A stretch of 64,000 nt of DNA, from positions 124,001 to 188,000 of the forward strand of contig WHUZ01000022.1 of assembly GCA_015179045.1 (NCBI GenBank). The letters run 5' to 3'. Shown one piece after another: positions 21,695 through 33,553 of this stretch (the stretch's first letter is position 1; every line of letters begins with the position of its first letter). The notes beneath the pieces are model-generated. The model was not told where the DNA came from. It saw nothing but the letters and a program-made list of their open reading frames with translations, and ran no database searches. This DNA is from Kalaharituber pfeilii. Its lineage: Eukaryota > Ascomycota > Pezizomycetes > Pezizales > Pezizaceae. A program made the position numbers and the translations under genes.

Positions 21695-23060
21695 TTATTC
21701 AATTATCAAGCCATCTACATACAAAGAAGATTTAAAAGATTGAGGAGGTTGATATGGAGCAGTCAAAGGCACATGTCGATTCTGTACTAGAATTACATCT
21801 TGTGTTTCCTGTGGTATCTCATTGACTATAGTATCGTTTCTCCGCTGATTAGCCTGACGTTCTGCAAGCTCCACACCGTTCAATGCCCGCTGCCTTGCTG
21901 GGCCTTTTATTTTTTTTCTACCTTAAAGAAGGCACAGCAACAGCAGGTGCAAACTCTTGAGGAACATTAGGTTGCTGCTCACGGAGAAACTGTTGTCTGA
22001 GCTGCATTGCTATTCGCTGATATAATTGCACATAATGTTCTGAGTCTTCGGAGGACAGAGTTTGCTGAAATGCTTGTTCATATGCAAGTGACCTTAAGAG
22101 GAGATCACGGCCTGCATTAACTAGTGGGTCATAAAATGGCGGTGGTGGCGGCGCCGGTACTGGTATGGGTGCTAGAGCCGGTGTTGATGCTAGTGCTAGT
22201 GCGGGCACTGGTATTGGTGCTGGTGCTGGTGCTGATACTAGTGCGAGAGCTGGTGTTAATTCTGGGGAGCTTTCATCTTGAGTAAGATCAATAAATGCTG
22301 GCATAGTCCAAGTAGCGAATTCAATAGTAGAGCTCTCAATAAACCATCGCAGATGAAATAGAGTGGGTTGAATAAGAGAGTTATGTTGAAAGAAAGGCTG
22401 CAGTCGGTGAGCGCAAGGAAGAGTATAGCGAGTGGCTAATCCACAGCTATTGCATATAGCGTTGTATTCTCCAGCTCTTAAATTACGGGCTTGTAACCAT
22501 GCTAGCTCAACTAGAGAAAGGGCATAGTATGTAATTTTGCCAGTAAATAAAGAGAATGGCTGTAGATCGAGTAGGTATGGAATCTTAGTTCAGTCTGTAT
22601 TAGTTTGTTGGTCAATTCGCCAACTAATAATTTGAAGTTGTTGAACTAGTTTCTCTGCCGCTTGCTCTAAACTGAGCTGAGGTGCTAAAAATTGCTTGAT
22701 AACAGGATGCGTAGATTCATTTCGCTGTGTAGAATTCGCCTCTAGGTTCCAATTTGCTTTGGTATATGCTCGAATAAATTGGGATTCTTTCTCAATAAGA
22801 TTAGAATGTATATAAACTTGCTCCTCAGGATAAGCAACATCCTTCGTTGCTTAACTAACTCTTCTAATATATTAGACTGAATCCACTTCTAAACCAAAGC
22901 ATGTATATCTTCACGTTGCTCTAGTGTATAGGGCCGACTGTCAAGTATTCTTTTCTTCACATTACCGAAGATGTGCCATTCACATAATTGATGTTTAACC
23001 ATGCCGTCCCATCTACATAGCATCAACTAAAGCCTTAGTTAAACCTTTAGCTTGATCACT
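21695..23060 (-). pseudogene. MULE transposase remnant
   Basis: Read on the minus strand from about 23060. It begins with a segment around VKHQLCEWHIFGNVKKRI, typical of the MULE transposase core. An interrupted middle follows, with several stop codons, and then a SWIM-type zinc-finger region (CNSCGLATRYTLPCAHRL) followed by HLRWFIES. The last open piece (22304-21918) begins MPAFIDLTQDESS and has a Pro/Ala-rich linker. A further piece ends near 21695. Stops and frame changes in the core mean it is inactive. Terminal repeats were not found. The order of motifs is that of MULE (Hop-like) transposases in fungi; the assignment is by motif only. Confidence 0.65.
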
Positions 23061-23478
23061 AAGAAGTACACAGGCTAGTCTACAATCCCCTGTCGATACC
23101 CCTGCATCCGGGTAGGCTAGTCTTGGGGGAAAGGATCAGGAACGTACGTACCTTTAAAAAAATTTTAGTATGTGCCATTAAATTTTTTTCGGTAACATTG
23201 GACGCAATCATAGCACTGGCATGCCCGAAAAATGTACATCAAGATCTACAGTAGATTCCACCGCGGACCATGATCACATAGCATTACATTATCCCAGTAC
23301 TTAGAGTAAGTGACTTACACGAAAAGGCGTAAATCTGCCGTACTGTGAGACATCGCATTTTATGTCTTCGATTGATTCCAGAATTGTGAGATACAGTAGA
23401 ATGACGCAGTAAAGTACCATGTCGAACGTGCAGGTGGTGCGGGGAGGAGGAGGAGACAACGAGACATCTGCTAGGACA

Positions 23479-23541
23479 ATCGCCATAGCCCACAGGGTCG
23501 TAAGCGATAAATGATATAAAAAAAAAAAAAAAAAAAAAAAA
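23479..23541 (+). mobile_element. Family-A micro-retroposon nested in LINE
   Basis: ATCGCCATAGCCC tail plus poly(A), with a perfect 13-bp duplication ATCTGCTAGGACA at 23466-23478 and 23542-23554. Confidence 0.85.
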
Positions 23542-23618
23542 ATCTGCTAGGACAGTGCAGAGTGTGGCGGCGGAGGTGGCCGGGGGGGGAGGATCACGTG
23601 AGGAGACCACCGAGGGTC

Positions 23619-23676
23619 TTTTTTTTTTTTTTATATCTCACGTGACCCCGCTTGTAGCTGTCCGCCATCGCAGGGC
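23619..23676 (-). mobile_element. Family-B micro-retroposon nested in LINE
   Basis: Poly(T), then the inverse family-B tail. Short duplication AGGGTC at 23613-23618 and 23677-23682. Confidence 0.75.
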
Positions 23677-24117
23677 AGGGTCGAAGGAGAGGGGGGAGAA
23701 GACCCGCTGATGAGGCTGATGGAGATGCTCGGAGAGTGACTTTACATAGACATCAAGCCATTCCCTTTCCTTTTCTTTCCTCTTTTAGTTCACCATCTAC
23801 CACTTATCTTTTCATGTAACTAAACATCGCCATAGCCCATAGGGCGGCATGCGATTAATGGTATTAAAAAAAAAAAAAAAAAAAAAAAAATACCATGTCG
23901 AGCTTGTTTTAGAATTGTAACTCAGTTTGAGAATAATGGAAATGTACAGCATTAACCCGCCACAGATTACAAGACGCGCGCCGAAATATTTCTATATCCA
24001 CTTATACGACGATACAAAAGAGAGTTGGGAATTGGCCTCATGTGATGAAGGGCAAACTATGGTTGACATCGCATGGGCTCGTGAAGAGCGACTGCAATGA
24101 TGTAAATTCAATTGAGG

Positions 24118-24297
24118 ATACATGTACGTAGAAGTGTAAGGGGTGGATAGGCTTGGGGGCGTAGGCTTGGTGTTTTTAGGCGGGCTGTTTCGGGAGGCGT
24201 GACTTTAACCTTTTTTCCTATGTATCTAGCACACCATCGCCATAGCCCGTAGGGCGGCACGCGATTAATGATATAAAAAAAAAAAAAAAAAAAAAAA
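24118..24297 (+). mobile_element. 5'-truncated family-A LINE, 180 bp
   Basis: About 110 bp of LINE 3' untranslated sequence plus the A-T type hairpin tail and poly(A). A 13-bp duplication AATTCAATTGAGG lies at 24105-24117 and 24298-24310. Confidence 0.85.
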
Positions 24298-24310
24298 AAT
24301 TCAATTGAGG

Positions 24311-25066
24311 TTAGAACACAATGGATATATGCAATCGCAGGTACTTCGATGGAACAGCCGACGAGTTATAGCCAAGCAAAATATGGCATGTAACCTTAAA
24401 TTTCCTCAGAGCACCAGGGGTCTAGAGAGATACAGCTGGCTCTGGTAGTGCTAGTTGGACATTATTGTTTCCGGAAACCTTCCTCGCATGCGACAGCTCT
24501 TCTATCTCTTTTCACAACGATCACCAACCACTTAAAGTTCCTCTCGGCGGCTTGCGAGACCCAGGAAATGATATTTGTTTAGGTATGGTTTGCATATACC
24601 ATATACCATTAGTACCCAAATAGGCACATCTCTAAATAGGCATATCCGCAAATCACCCCCAGCGCTCACATACTCCTTAACCACTTACTAATATGCTCAA
24701 ACAAGTCAATAGCCGCAGATTTGATCCCTACTGAATTTTTATTTTTATTTCCGGAAGTAGAATAGCACCTCCTTGCGCTCACCTATGTGCAATGTTTCGC
24801 TCAATGCATCACATATGCGCAAATTCCTCCAATGGCCTTAAAAACAGAGCGCAAAAAAAATACATAGCAAAATTCTATATATGCGTAGATGCCGCATTGA
24901 TGCTAAGTCTATATATAAATGCCTTAGCGCAATAAACCCGATGCCACAATCTCAGTTTGTCGTTTTCGCAGGCAACTGCTTCCACCCTGCAGACTCATCT
25001 TAAGACGACAAAAAGCCGCCAAGCCCTAAGGCGACGTCTAGTGCGAGACTGGACACGACCTGAAAG
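24311..25066. other. No gene seen
   Basis: About 750 bp without a convincing ORF or a repeat matched elsewhere. Confidence 0.4.
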
Positions 25067-25078
25067 GGAATGCCACTC

Positions 25079-25140
25079 TTTTTTTTTTTTTTTTTTTTTT
25101 TTCACGTGACCCCGCTTGCAGCTGCTCGCCATGGCAGGGC
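25079..25140 (-). mobile_element. Family-B micro-retroposon
   Basis: Poly(T) plus the inverse family-B tail, flanked by a perfect 12-bp duplication GGAATGCCACTC (25067-25078, 25141-25152). Confidence 0.85.
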
Positions 25141-25352
25141 GGAATGCCACTCAGAACAGGACACTCTTTTGCGAGGCAAGCCAAGCATAAAGAGTCGGAT
25201 GCCAAGATACATACCGTATTAACTCACATAAGAGCAAGAAATCAAACGCGCGCTAGTTCGGTCTTGGCAAACCTTTCAGCGCCAGTGCGCGTGTATCACG
25301 CACGGGCGCATAATGATTCCCGAATTACCGCGATGCTAACCTCAACACCACG

Positions 25353-27931
25353 ATGGATCTGAGCACAGAAGTAGGAGACGGGATCAGGGGAGTAAATAAA
25401 CGTTGTGGAGTGTTAATGAAATCATCATTATACCATAGGTACCTATACTGGAGCATCATGATTTCTTCTATTCTTAATAACCCACAAGTTATTGAAACAC
25501 AAGTTAATGAGTTGGCAGCTAAGCTCTCACAAACCTCCTTACAAAAGAATCGATTGAATGCACTAAAAAAACGCCCTGGACCACATAGACAACCTATTGC
25601 AGCAAGGCCACGTTGGGTCCCTGTACCGTCTGCATCACCTTCTAAAAGCAAACGGAGTAGAACTGTTGAGTTCAAGCTTGGTGTACTCTCTTGGGCACGC
25701 CATACACAAGTTGATAATGGTAAAGGTAGAGTTAGAAAACCTACATTGGAAGAGATTCGGCAGAGGTTCAGATTGAAAAATGCAGCTACAATATCAAAAT
25801 GGAGAAAGGTTTATATCCTTTCTTACTATATACTACCTATTTATTTAAAGCTAATATTAGATAGAATGAAGAGCTACTTTTAAAAGCACATGGAAAATCC
25901 CGGCGAATACGACAAAACATTCCGCGATGGAAAGAACTTGAGAAAGCACTTGTTACCGCCTTTACAGCAAGACGACAAATTGGCCGCGTTGTACGTTACC
26001 GGTGGTTTGAGCGAACTTCAAAACAGCTATTTAGTGAGATTTATCCTGATTCATCGGTCCAATTTCGATTTTCTCAAGGCTGGTTCCGGCGATTTTTAGC
26101 TCGTAACGAAATTACCCTCCGTGCAATAACCAACAAAGCCCAACAAACACCTGAGGAATACCATGAACTTATTACCAACTTTTTATGCTTCAATCGCCGG
26201 AATTCACAACTACGAGATGGCACTACCGATGTTATGCAGAGAGTTGGACGATATTCAATTTCCAATATCGTGAACATGGATCAAACACCCTTGCCTTGGG
26301 AATACTTGGAGGGCAAATCATATGAGTTTAAAGGAAGCAAAACTGTATGGGTAAAGAGCCAAAAATCTGGGTGGGGGAAGCGGCAGGCAACAATTCAACT
26401 TACAGTTTTTGCAGACGGAAAGCCTCGTGTTAAGCCTCTCTTGATCTTTCGTGGTGTTGCTGAGAGTACAAGTGCTGTAAGAAAACGGGAGACCTCAAGA
26501 TATGATCCTCGTGTTGTTGTTCAGTTCAATAAGAAGGCATATGCAAATACTGACATTATTCAATTTTGGCTTCAAAAACTCCTTGTGCCAGTCTTGGGAG
26601 GGCAGCCTACACTGCTAATTATGGATCTTCTTCGTTGCCATAAAACAGCTTCTGTCAAAAAGCTTTTAAAAGCACATGACATTACCCTTTCATTAGTTCC
26701 AGGTGGCTGTACAGGTCTTGTTCAACCCCTTGATGTTTCTATCAATAGACCATTCAAAGACTTACTCAAGGACGAGATTGATAAGGAATTTCAACGTCAA
26801 GACTCAGCCATGGATACTGAAGATATTGCTGGCAGTAGTGCTGTTGGGGAGATGCGGGTTATGATGACTCGCTGTGTTGCGCAGGCATGGGAAGTATTTT
26901 GTCAACAGAAACGAGGGGTGGTTATACAAAGCTTTCGGTGCCTAGGCATATCTCTACCAATTGATGGATCTTCAGATGGGGAGATATCAATCAAGGGTTT
27001 ACAAGGGCCTTCTCTCATGGAAGCTCTGGCAGATTGGAGGACGAAGGGGGCACTAGCTACTAATAGTGACTTAAAGCCTGAGAACAGTACTAGCAGCTCC
27101 GATTCAAGCTCAGACTCGGAGTCTGGTGGCCCTGATGATGATCTACTACTCTCAGTTGCAAATGCCAGTACAGTGGAAACTCAGCAAACCGATAGAAGTG
27201 GGAGAGGTCATGGGAGGGGAAGTGGGAGGGGGAGAGAGAGGGGGGGTGGGCGTGGGAGTGGGAGTGGGAGTAGGAGTGGGAGTGCGAGTGCGAGTGGGAG
27301 TGGGAGTGCGAGTGCGAGTGGGAGTGGGAATGGGAGTACGAGTGCGAGTAGGAGTGGGAGTGCGAGTGGGAGTGGGAGTGTGAGTGGGAGTGGGAGTGGG
27401 AGTGGGAGTGTGAGTGGGAGTGGGAGTGGGAGTGGGAGTGGGAGTGCGAGTGTGAGTGCGAGTGTGAGTGCGAGTGGGAGTGGGAGTGGGAGTGGGAGTG
27501 CGAGTGCGAGTGCGAGTGCGAGTGCGAGTGGGAGTATGAGTACAAGTGGAAGTGGGAGTACGAGTGCGAGTGGGAGTGGAAGTGGGAGTGCGAGTGCGAG
27601 TGCGAGTGCGACTGGGAGTGGGAGTGGGAGTGCGAGTGGGAGTGGGAGGGGGAGGGGGCGTGGAAGGGGGCGTGGAAGAGGGCGTGGAAGAGGGCGTGGA
27701 ACAGAAGATGGGCAAGATCATGATTCTGGCACATGTGCAAGTTCACTGGAGCTTAAAAAATCACTTCCGGAGTTTGACCAATCACTTCCAGAGCCTGTGC
27801 AACTTTCAACTAGAAGAAGTGCTAGGTTGAATGGAAAACAGCGTAGCCATGTAGTTTCCTTTCCAGTTATTAGTGATACTGAGGATGATGGGCCCGAATA
27901 TGATTTCCGTTGGCAGGCGGATGAGTATTAG
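25353..27931 (+). CDS. pogo-type transposase, 840 aa with Ser-Gly repeat tail
   Basis: Two exons, 25353-25808 and 25865-27931, joined in phase 0 across an intron with GTTTAT, GCTAATATTAG and GATAG; 840 codons without a stop. Residues about 110-150 form a first helix-turn-helix (EEIRQRFRLKNAATISKWRK). About 155-250 is a CENP-B-type HTH (WFRRFLARNEITLR). The DDE_1 domain follows: MDQTPLPWEY (first Asp), LLIMDLLRCHKTAS (second Asp) and LVQPLDVSINRPFK (third Asp), the pogo order. After about residue 590 comes an acidic patch, a long Ser-Gly/Ser-Ala tract and an Arg-Gly tract. Family members cut and paste at TA sites in the nucleus. The start could also be a later Met (MISSILNN). No inactivating change is visible. 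Confidence 0.85.
27231..27650 (+). repeat. Hexanucleotide minisatellite inside the transposase ORF
   Basis: About 70 units of GGGAGT/GCGAGT with few variants. The six-base unit keeps the frame open and encodes alternating Ser with Gly or Ala. On the opposite strand it reads as His-Ser or Thr-Pro repeats, which are shadows. Confidence 0.9.
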
Positions 27932-28314
27932 AGGAAGAGTAGGAGATATTACAGGGTCACCGCGACGTCGACCGTAGGGTGGACGGCTGGTGAAGCAAAA
28001 AAATGTGAAAAATGCAATGCGCAAATGCGCAAATGCATCGCAGTTACACAATAGCTATATGAGATACATAGAGAATTAGTGAGCATTACTAGTCAAGTGT
28101 CTTTTTGGCCTGGCGGACGGTAATCTCTGCGTTTACCACCTCCGTGACAGAGTAGAGAAGCTGGAGATTAGCCCCCATGTATAATCGCATTCCTGTGCTT
28201 AGTAATGCCAAGATTGCGCGAACCGCGCGCTAGCGTGATTAATGGCGCCTGAGCCATGCCAAGACCGAACTAGCGCGCGTTCATTTTCTTGCTCTTAAGT
28301 GAGTTAATACGGTA

Positions 28315-28736
28315 TTATAACCGAACACTGCACGGTTGCAGCAGGGAACCTCTTGTCACTTGCGGTAGACTTAGTCAGGAAAGTCGATGGCAACAGAATA
28401 TAAATGGTGCGCCGTAAGAGTAGCTCAGGTTTTATCTGCATCAGAAATGGAAACACTATGGGGTAGGGGAGGAGTGGATGTAGTCTCAGACCGTGCCTCG
28501 CAGTATGCGGGCGGTGTGGTACCCACCGGACTACATATGAATGTTAAACCTGATTGATTATAATCACAGTTATCAAATGAATTTACACTGAATTGTCCTT
28601 TCCTGGCCTATCAACATTAAATTGTCAAAATGGATATGAAAAAAAACTTAAACAGGCCCCCTAATACAGGATATACCTCAAAACAGTTCCCTTGCCCCAC
28701 CTGGCAAAGTACAATAGTATAGCCAAATATAATAAT
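28315..28736. other. No gene seen
   Basis: Short spacer between the pogo element and the stop of the minus-strand coiled-coil gene; it should hold that gene's 3' untranslated region. Confidence 0.5.
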
Positions 28737-30111
28737 TTACATGGCCGCAGGGACGCTGGAGTTCAACTTTCCTCGGACTGTACTCACGTTGTCTTCCACC
28801 TCTTTAGGTAACGCCCCCCCATATCCCGTTACAATCTCATCAACTATTAAGGTAACCTCACCCTTGACGCCCTCATCGAACAAAGCGACTTCACAGATCT
28901 TCAGCAATCGAATGGCGTACTCCTGCTTTCTCACCGCCAAGGACACCTCATCTGCCTTGTTGTCCACTTCGCCAATCAAGCGGGCAATATCTGTAGCTGC
29001 GTTTTTGACCTCTAAAAGCCCTTTCGCGAGGGTCGTGCTGTAAGTGCTAAGTCGCGTAGCCTGGATATTGAGAGTAGGCAGCTGTGCCTCTAGGACATTT
29101 AAAGCCGCTACGGTGCGTTGTAGCTTCCTGAGTGCTGCACGGTCCCTAGCAATATCAAGCTGTATCCGCACAATCATACTACGAGTGTTAGAGATAGTTT
29201 GAGTGAGTGCGTTTATATGGTCCTCCAGAGGAGCTATGCGGATTCTATCCGGATGACCAAGCTCTGCTAATCCTAAACTGAGGCCATCAAGAAAACCGCG
29301 CAACTGTGGAGAATAGTTTTGTAAGCTTGTGATGGGGCACGGAGCCAGGTCTACGGGACAGGGTGTCATACAAGCCCCCTAGAAATCTCATTGAACTTCT
29401 TCACAGACTCAAGCTTCTCCTGTTGCTCTTGAAGGGCGTTGTTCGACTGCCTAATAGTCTCCATTTGAGTGTTGATAGACCGGTTTCGGCTATCTATCAT
29501 GGTATTGGTGGAATCAATCTGCTTTTTGGTGGCCTCAATCTCTTCCTCTATTCTCTTCTGCAACGGGCTAATCGTTATCGCTTGTAGGTTCACATTCTGT
29601 ACTCACGTCAAAGATTTCAAAAAGGTCAGTACGTCAACTGTTAAGTAAAAAGTAAAACGCAGAGCTTCCGAGTAAAGGAAAAGGTTGGCTGTCTTACTCT
29701 GAGATTAGCGTTCGCTACAGTCTCGATTGCTCCTTTCGCCCCTTCGTATAGTGACTTAAAGCCTTCTGACAATTGCCTGATCATTGCCGTCTTCTTGTCA
29801 TCGACATCAGAGGATTCTTTGTTATCGAAGTCCCCACGAAGGACAACCGCAAACTTGTAGACGTTGCCCATTTCAAGCTGCAAGCGATGGAGGATCGTCT
29901 GGGCTGTGCGTGGCGCAATCTTTGTAAGCTCATAATCAAGCTTGTTCAACTCGCCTTCGCATGCTGTCACCTGTTGAACTAGCTCCTGGTAGTGTTCGCT
30001 TTCTTCTTTGGTGAAACCTTGGCCGTGTACATCCGAAAGGAGCGCGGTAAGTTGAGAAGCAGCAAAATCCACAGCGACGAAAGCTGTGTTTGCAGTATCA
30101 GGTGCAGTCAT
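28737..30111 (-). CDS. Coiled-coil protein of unknown function, 401 aa
   Basis: Three exons (30111-29698, 29596-29372, 29303-28737) joined by two introns with GTAAGA/ACAG and GTATGA/CACAG. Both junctions are phase 0 and give 402 codons including the stop, which supports the model. No signal peptide is visible. Residues about 1-135 are mostly helical. From about 140 a long coiled coil is evident (LQKRIEEEIEATKKQIDSTN, then QSNNALQEQQEKLESVKKF), followed by further heptad-rich helices to about 350. The gene lies head to head with another coiled-coil gene (33554-36746), 3.4 kb away, so the two may be co-regulated. Size and helical make-up loosely recall one subunit of two-component helical pore-forming proteins, but no diagnostic motif is seen and I do not assert homology. 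Confidence 0.75.
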
Positions 30112-31838
30112 ATTTCCAGATGTCGTCCTGCTTTAGCGACAGAGATATCCTCGCAGTAGATGAGTGCCAGGCAGCTACTAGGTGGTAATGTTTTCAGCGG
30201 GTAGAAACAGTCGAGGCAACTAAGTTGTCATATGAGCTGTGAAAGAATCCGGATCAGCCTGAACGGTCAGAGATGCTACTATGTATATATGAATGGCAAG
30301 AGGCACGAGCTACCTCCCAATGTGGGGGTATGCCACCCTTCCCTCATTTCCCCTATATCCCGGCCTAAAGTGGGCATACCCGAGAGTGTTGTACATTACT
30401 CCCCTGTGATCAATTCTTTGCACAATATCACAGTATCTGAACCTTCAAAATCCTGAAACAGCAAAACCTTGGAATCAGCTTTCACGGACTTACACTTGCC
30501 TTGCCCAATGGGCCGGCAGCCCGCTCCGGCTCCAGGCTCTTTCGTCTCTGGCTAAAAGGGATACGAGAAGAATATAACATTACGTATTGAATATAAAATC
30601 CGCTGATTAGCGAGAACTAAGTACTCGTATACGAGTAGTTGGACCTTTCTATATGCTGTACTATGTCATGGTTTGGTAGCGATAGTACAAGCATACCCTT
30701 AACTGCATGCGCACGCACTGCACGTGCGCGCTGATCCACTCGTGTATGCATGCAGATCGCTAGTAGTGTACCTCGCATGTCGGCACGCCCTGTACTAGTA
30801 CTAGTATGCGAGTAATAACTTGAAAAGAAAAACACTTGATCTACTGGTATATGCACGTTTGTTGGGGATTATCGTTGTGCAGCGATGATACGCAGTGCAT
30901 CGTTTCATCATTGTACTTGAGGTCTACTTATATTTACTTCACTATGACAATCTATTGACATATGCCATGTAGCAAGACTATGGTCTGCCGTCATATAATG
31001 GGAAAGCAGGTTTGCTTATATCGTTTTTCAGGTTCTTATTCAAACTGAGGATTTTCGTTTTCACTGAAAGTTGTCTATGTATGTCGCTTAGTGTTTTGTA
31101 TCTATTGCAATGCAATAAGCGGCGTGCCCAATTCAATAAGTGCAAATAATGTTGATCGCTAACACTCCACATGTGACCCCGTACGCTATGCGCGTATCGA
31201 CTCTTTTCAAAAACCAAACAGCCAATTCGCTCGTATATGCATGTTGATCGCTGGTATCCGACACCCCGTATGCGAGTAATGACTTGGAAGAAGAAAACCA
31301 GCTCATCGACTCGAATATGCAGGCTGAGCGCTAGTACTCCGCATACAGCAGGTATACTCGAGTAGAGTGGCGACCAAGGAGGTGGTTAGGTATTGTATAT
31401 GCTCCACAGAATCTACCGCTAAACACTTACTGTCAGTCTCGCCCCAAAGTCAGAAAGCGTGGAGTTAGAAGGCATATAGACTTCATTTCTTGCTATCAGA
31501 GCAATCTATGGTTGTAACACCTCTAGATGTATAGTCAAAAATTTATGAGCGTTGGCTCGCAAAAGTCTGATAATAAATCTTGAATCCGATTCTCCTAAAT
31601 TTGGACGAAAATCAGTGAAAAATTCCACAGACAACCTCCCGCTACGTTATGTTGTTGCTCGTGAGCACTGCGCTGTTCTTCACGTTTTTCTGTCTGTACT
31701 AGTATGCATGTATACTCTTGTTGCCGGAAAGTACTGTACGTCCGTACAGTTGGGTTGTTTGGCCAGTTGGGCAGAAGTGAGACAGGAAAGCCTAGCTTTC
31801 GTGGTCAAAACCACCTAACAGGCGTTCTTTCCAGCGGC
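30112..31838. promoter_or_regulatory. Divergent intergenic region with degenerate repeats
   Basis: Upstream of both coiled-coil genes. Between about 30720 and 31370 several diverged units share a core TATGCATGTTGATCGCT followed by GTA...CCGCAT (near 30745, 31152, 31232, 31315) and a second motif GCGAGTAATGACTTGGAA (near 30808, 31274). Whether these are regulatory sites or a worn repeat family cannot be told from the sequence. No gene recognised. Confidence 0.4.
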
Positions 31839-32390
31839 CTTTTTTTTTTTTTTTTTAAGAAATCACATAATCCCGCTTGTAGCACGAAGCCATGGCAGGG
31901 TCCCTGGCACGCCCTCATAGCCCGGAGACAGGTTAAAAGAAATCTTCTACATACATTACCTCACCTTGCCGTAACCTCCCACCCCCTACCTTCTAGAACT
32001 TGATCTCAGAAAAGAAATTCTCCAAAACATCATACTCCTCCCTATTCTCCACCGTCCTCTTCTAGTTCTTTCCATTCCCGAAACCTTCTGGACGACCCTT
32101 CTGGTGGCTGCATCGGAAAGCGCCTATCTGCACCTCCCCGCACCTGCACTTGTCTGATTTAGCCACACCTAGTTTCTTCATCCACACCGCACACCTCACC
32201 CTCTCAGGCGCAGGGCAGTGAAAGTTGATGTCGCCACTCTATTCCACTCCATGACCTTCCCCCCTCCAAACCCCTCTATCTCTCTCCTCTCCTTCCTCCA
32301 CGCTTTTATCTTCTGGCGCACCCCACTCCCGGTGGCCACCTCCCTCCCCTTCTGCGCCGTCCCCTTCTTTGTTTCCGGCGGCATGAGTAC
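31839..32390 (-). mobile_element. Probable family-B LINE fragment with body
   Basis: Poly(T) at 31840-31856 and the inverse family-B tail to about 31904. On the minus strand a coding-like relic follows upstream (VRCAVWMKKLGVAKSDKCRC), similar to the Cys-rich end of LINE ORF2, broken by stops. If correct, this is the only copy here that links tail B to a LINE body. The 5' limit is uncertain. Confidence 0.45.
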
Positions 32391-33210
32391 GTACTAGTAT
32401 AGTACGGGGACAAAGTCTTCATGATTTAGATGCCCCACGTGGTCTATAAGCTAAGCCACATTGCATTATGCACGTATTAATAAAGTTTCTATACTGGTCC
32501 AGTTGGCACAAGCATATCCACTGAGAAACTTTAGGCCAGTCTAGAACATACTCAGTACTGATCTACTGCCATCAGAGCAGCAGCAATTGCATCACAAGAC
32601 TTTTGTTGCCCCTGCTGTATATAGCAACACGAGAAGAGAAACAAGAATGAAACAAAAGCAAATGTAAAAGCGATGAGGGAAGAATTACGCGGACGCTCTA
32701 AGCCATTCATCGACCTTCGAACGTGATGACGGCCAGATTGCATTCATCATAGATGCCCCCCTAAGTACAGGTTACGCATATTATACTCCCTGTTCCTGTC
32801 CAACTGTGGAGCGATCAGGGCTTTCAAATATGGCGTCAGCAGTGCCTCGTATTAGCTATGTGTTCACATACCTCACCATGCATGAATTAGCATTATGTTT
32901 TGTCAGTAGATAACTATACGCTCGACATGGGAGTTTTAGTCAAGTGTGTTCGAGTCGATACTAGGAAGGGTTTCCTCTTCTACCTGCTCTTTTTTTTCCC
33001 TGTTTTTTTTTTTGGTCACTTGGCTCCGTGTACAGGCTGCTAAGCAAAGGGAAGAGACCATCTACCCTAGTCAGGTTCTGCATGTACCTATTGGCTTTAC
33101 GTATACATTTAGGGCACCGAAGCTGGCGAACTATTGGTCGGCCGGATTGCCCCTCTACGGCATCGTGACTCCATTGTTTCTCCTCAAGGTTCTCCCAGCA
33201 CTGCCAGGTG
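32391..33210. other. No gene seen; worn family-B tail near 33003-33050
   Basis: Poly(T) followed by GGTCACTTGGCTCCG at 33003 resembles a degenerate inverse family-B tail. The rest is unremarkable. Confidence 0.4.
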
Positions 33211-33279
33211 TTTTTTTTTTTTTTTTTTTTTTTTTTGGTCACGTAGCCCCGCATACTGGCTACTGGCCTATGGCAGGGA
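33211..33279 (-). mobile_element. Family-B micro-retroposon
   Basis: Poly(T) plus the inverse tail B variant (CCCTGCCATAGGCC...GCGGGG). A 12-bp duplication CACTGCCAGGTG lies at 33199-33210 and 33280-33291. It sits about 270 bp upstream of the start codon of the 825-aa gene, inside its likely promoter. Confidence 0.85.
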
Positions 33280-33553
33280 CACTGCCAGGTGTTGCGCCCC
33301 ATCCTTGTCCTTCGTGTTGGGCTGCTCCATGACGCAACACACATCTGATCCTACCAGTATGCATTGTGCATCATTTTCTTACCCAGCTCCGGATGGAGGA
33401 AGAGGGAGGGCACCTATGCTCTATATAAACCGACCTAGAATTCTTTGTCCCCCCATCAACGGAGGCCACGTTCGAATATCGGCCAGCAAAGCTACGCAGG
33501 TGCACCAAACTTAAACCCTTCGTACTCTGACATATCAGTCTTCAATACCAATT

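Larger units (their letters stand above)
23426..23890 (+). mobile_element. 5'-truncated family-A LINE
   Basis: Bounded by TACCATGTCGA at 23415-23425 and 23891-23901. Ends with the A-T type hairpin tail and poly(A). It holds two younger micro-insertions (23479-23541 and 23619-23676), so it was the older event. The body is too short and interrupted to read as protein. Confidence 0.8.
25214..28312 (+). mobile_element. Autonomous pogo/Fot1-type transposon
   Basis: Terminal inverted repeats begin CCGTATTAACTCAC and extend about 57 bp with few mismatches (GCGCGCTAGTTCGGTCTTGGC internally). They are flanked by TA at 25212-25213 and 28313-28314. One spliced transposase gene fills the interior. It looks complete and relatively young. 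Confidence 0.85.

Noticed and set aside
27090..27746. Long minus-strand frames reading His-Ser or Thr-Pro repeats
   Set aside because: They are mirror readings of the hexanucleotide minisatellite in the pogo transposase; only the plus-strand frame has conserved domains around it.
32946..33514. Overlapping plus-strand frames upstream of the 825-aa gene
   Set aside because: They run through poly(T) of retroposons (Phe runs) and show no domain; the real start at 33554 has a consistent multi-exon model.
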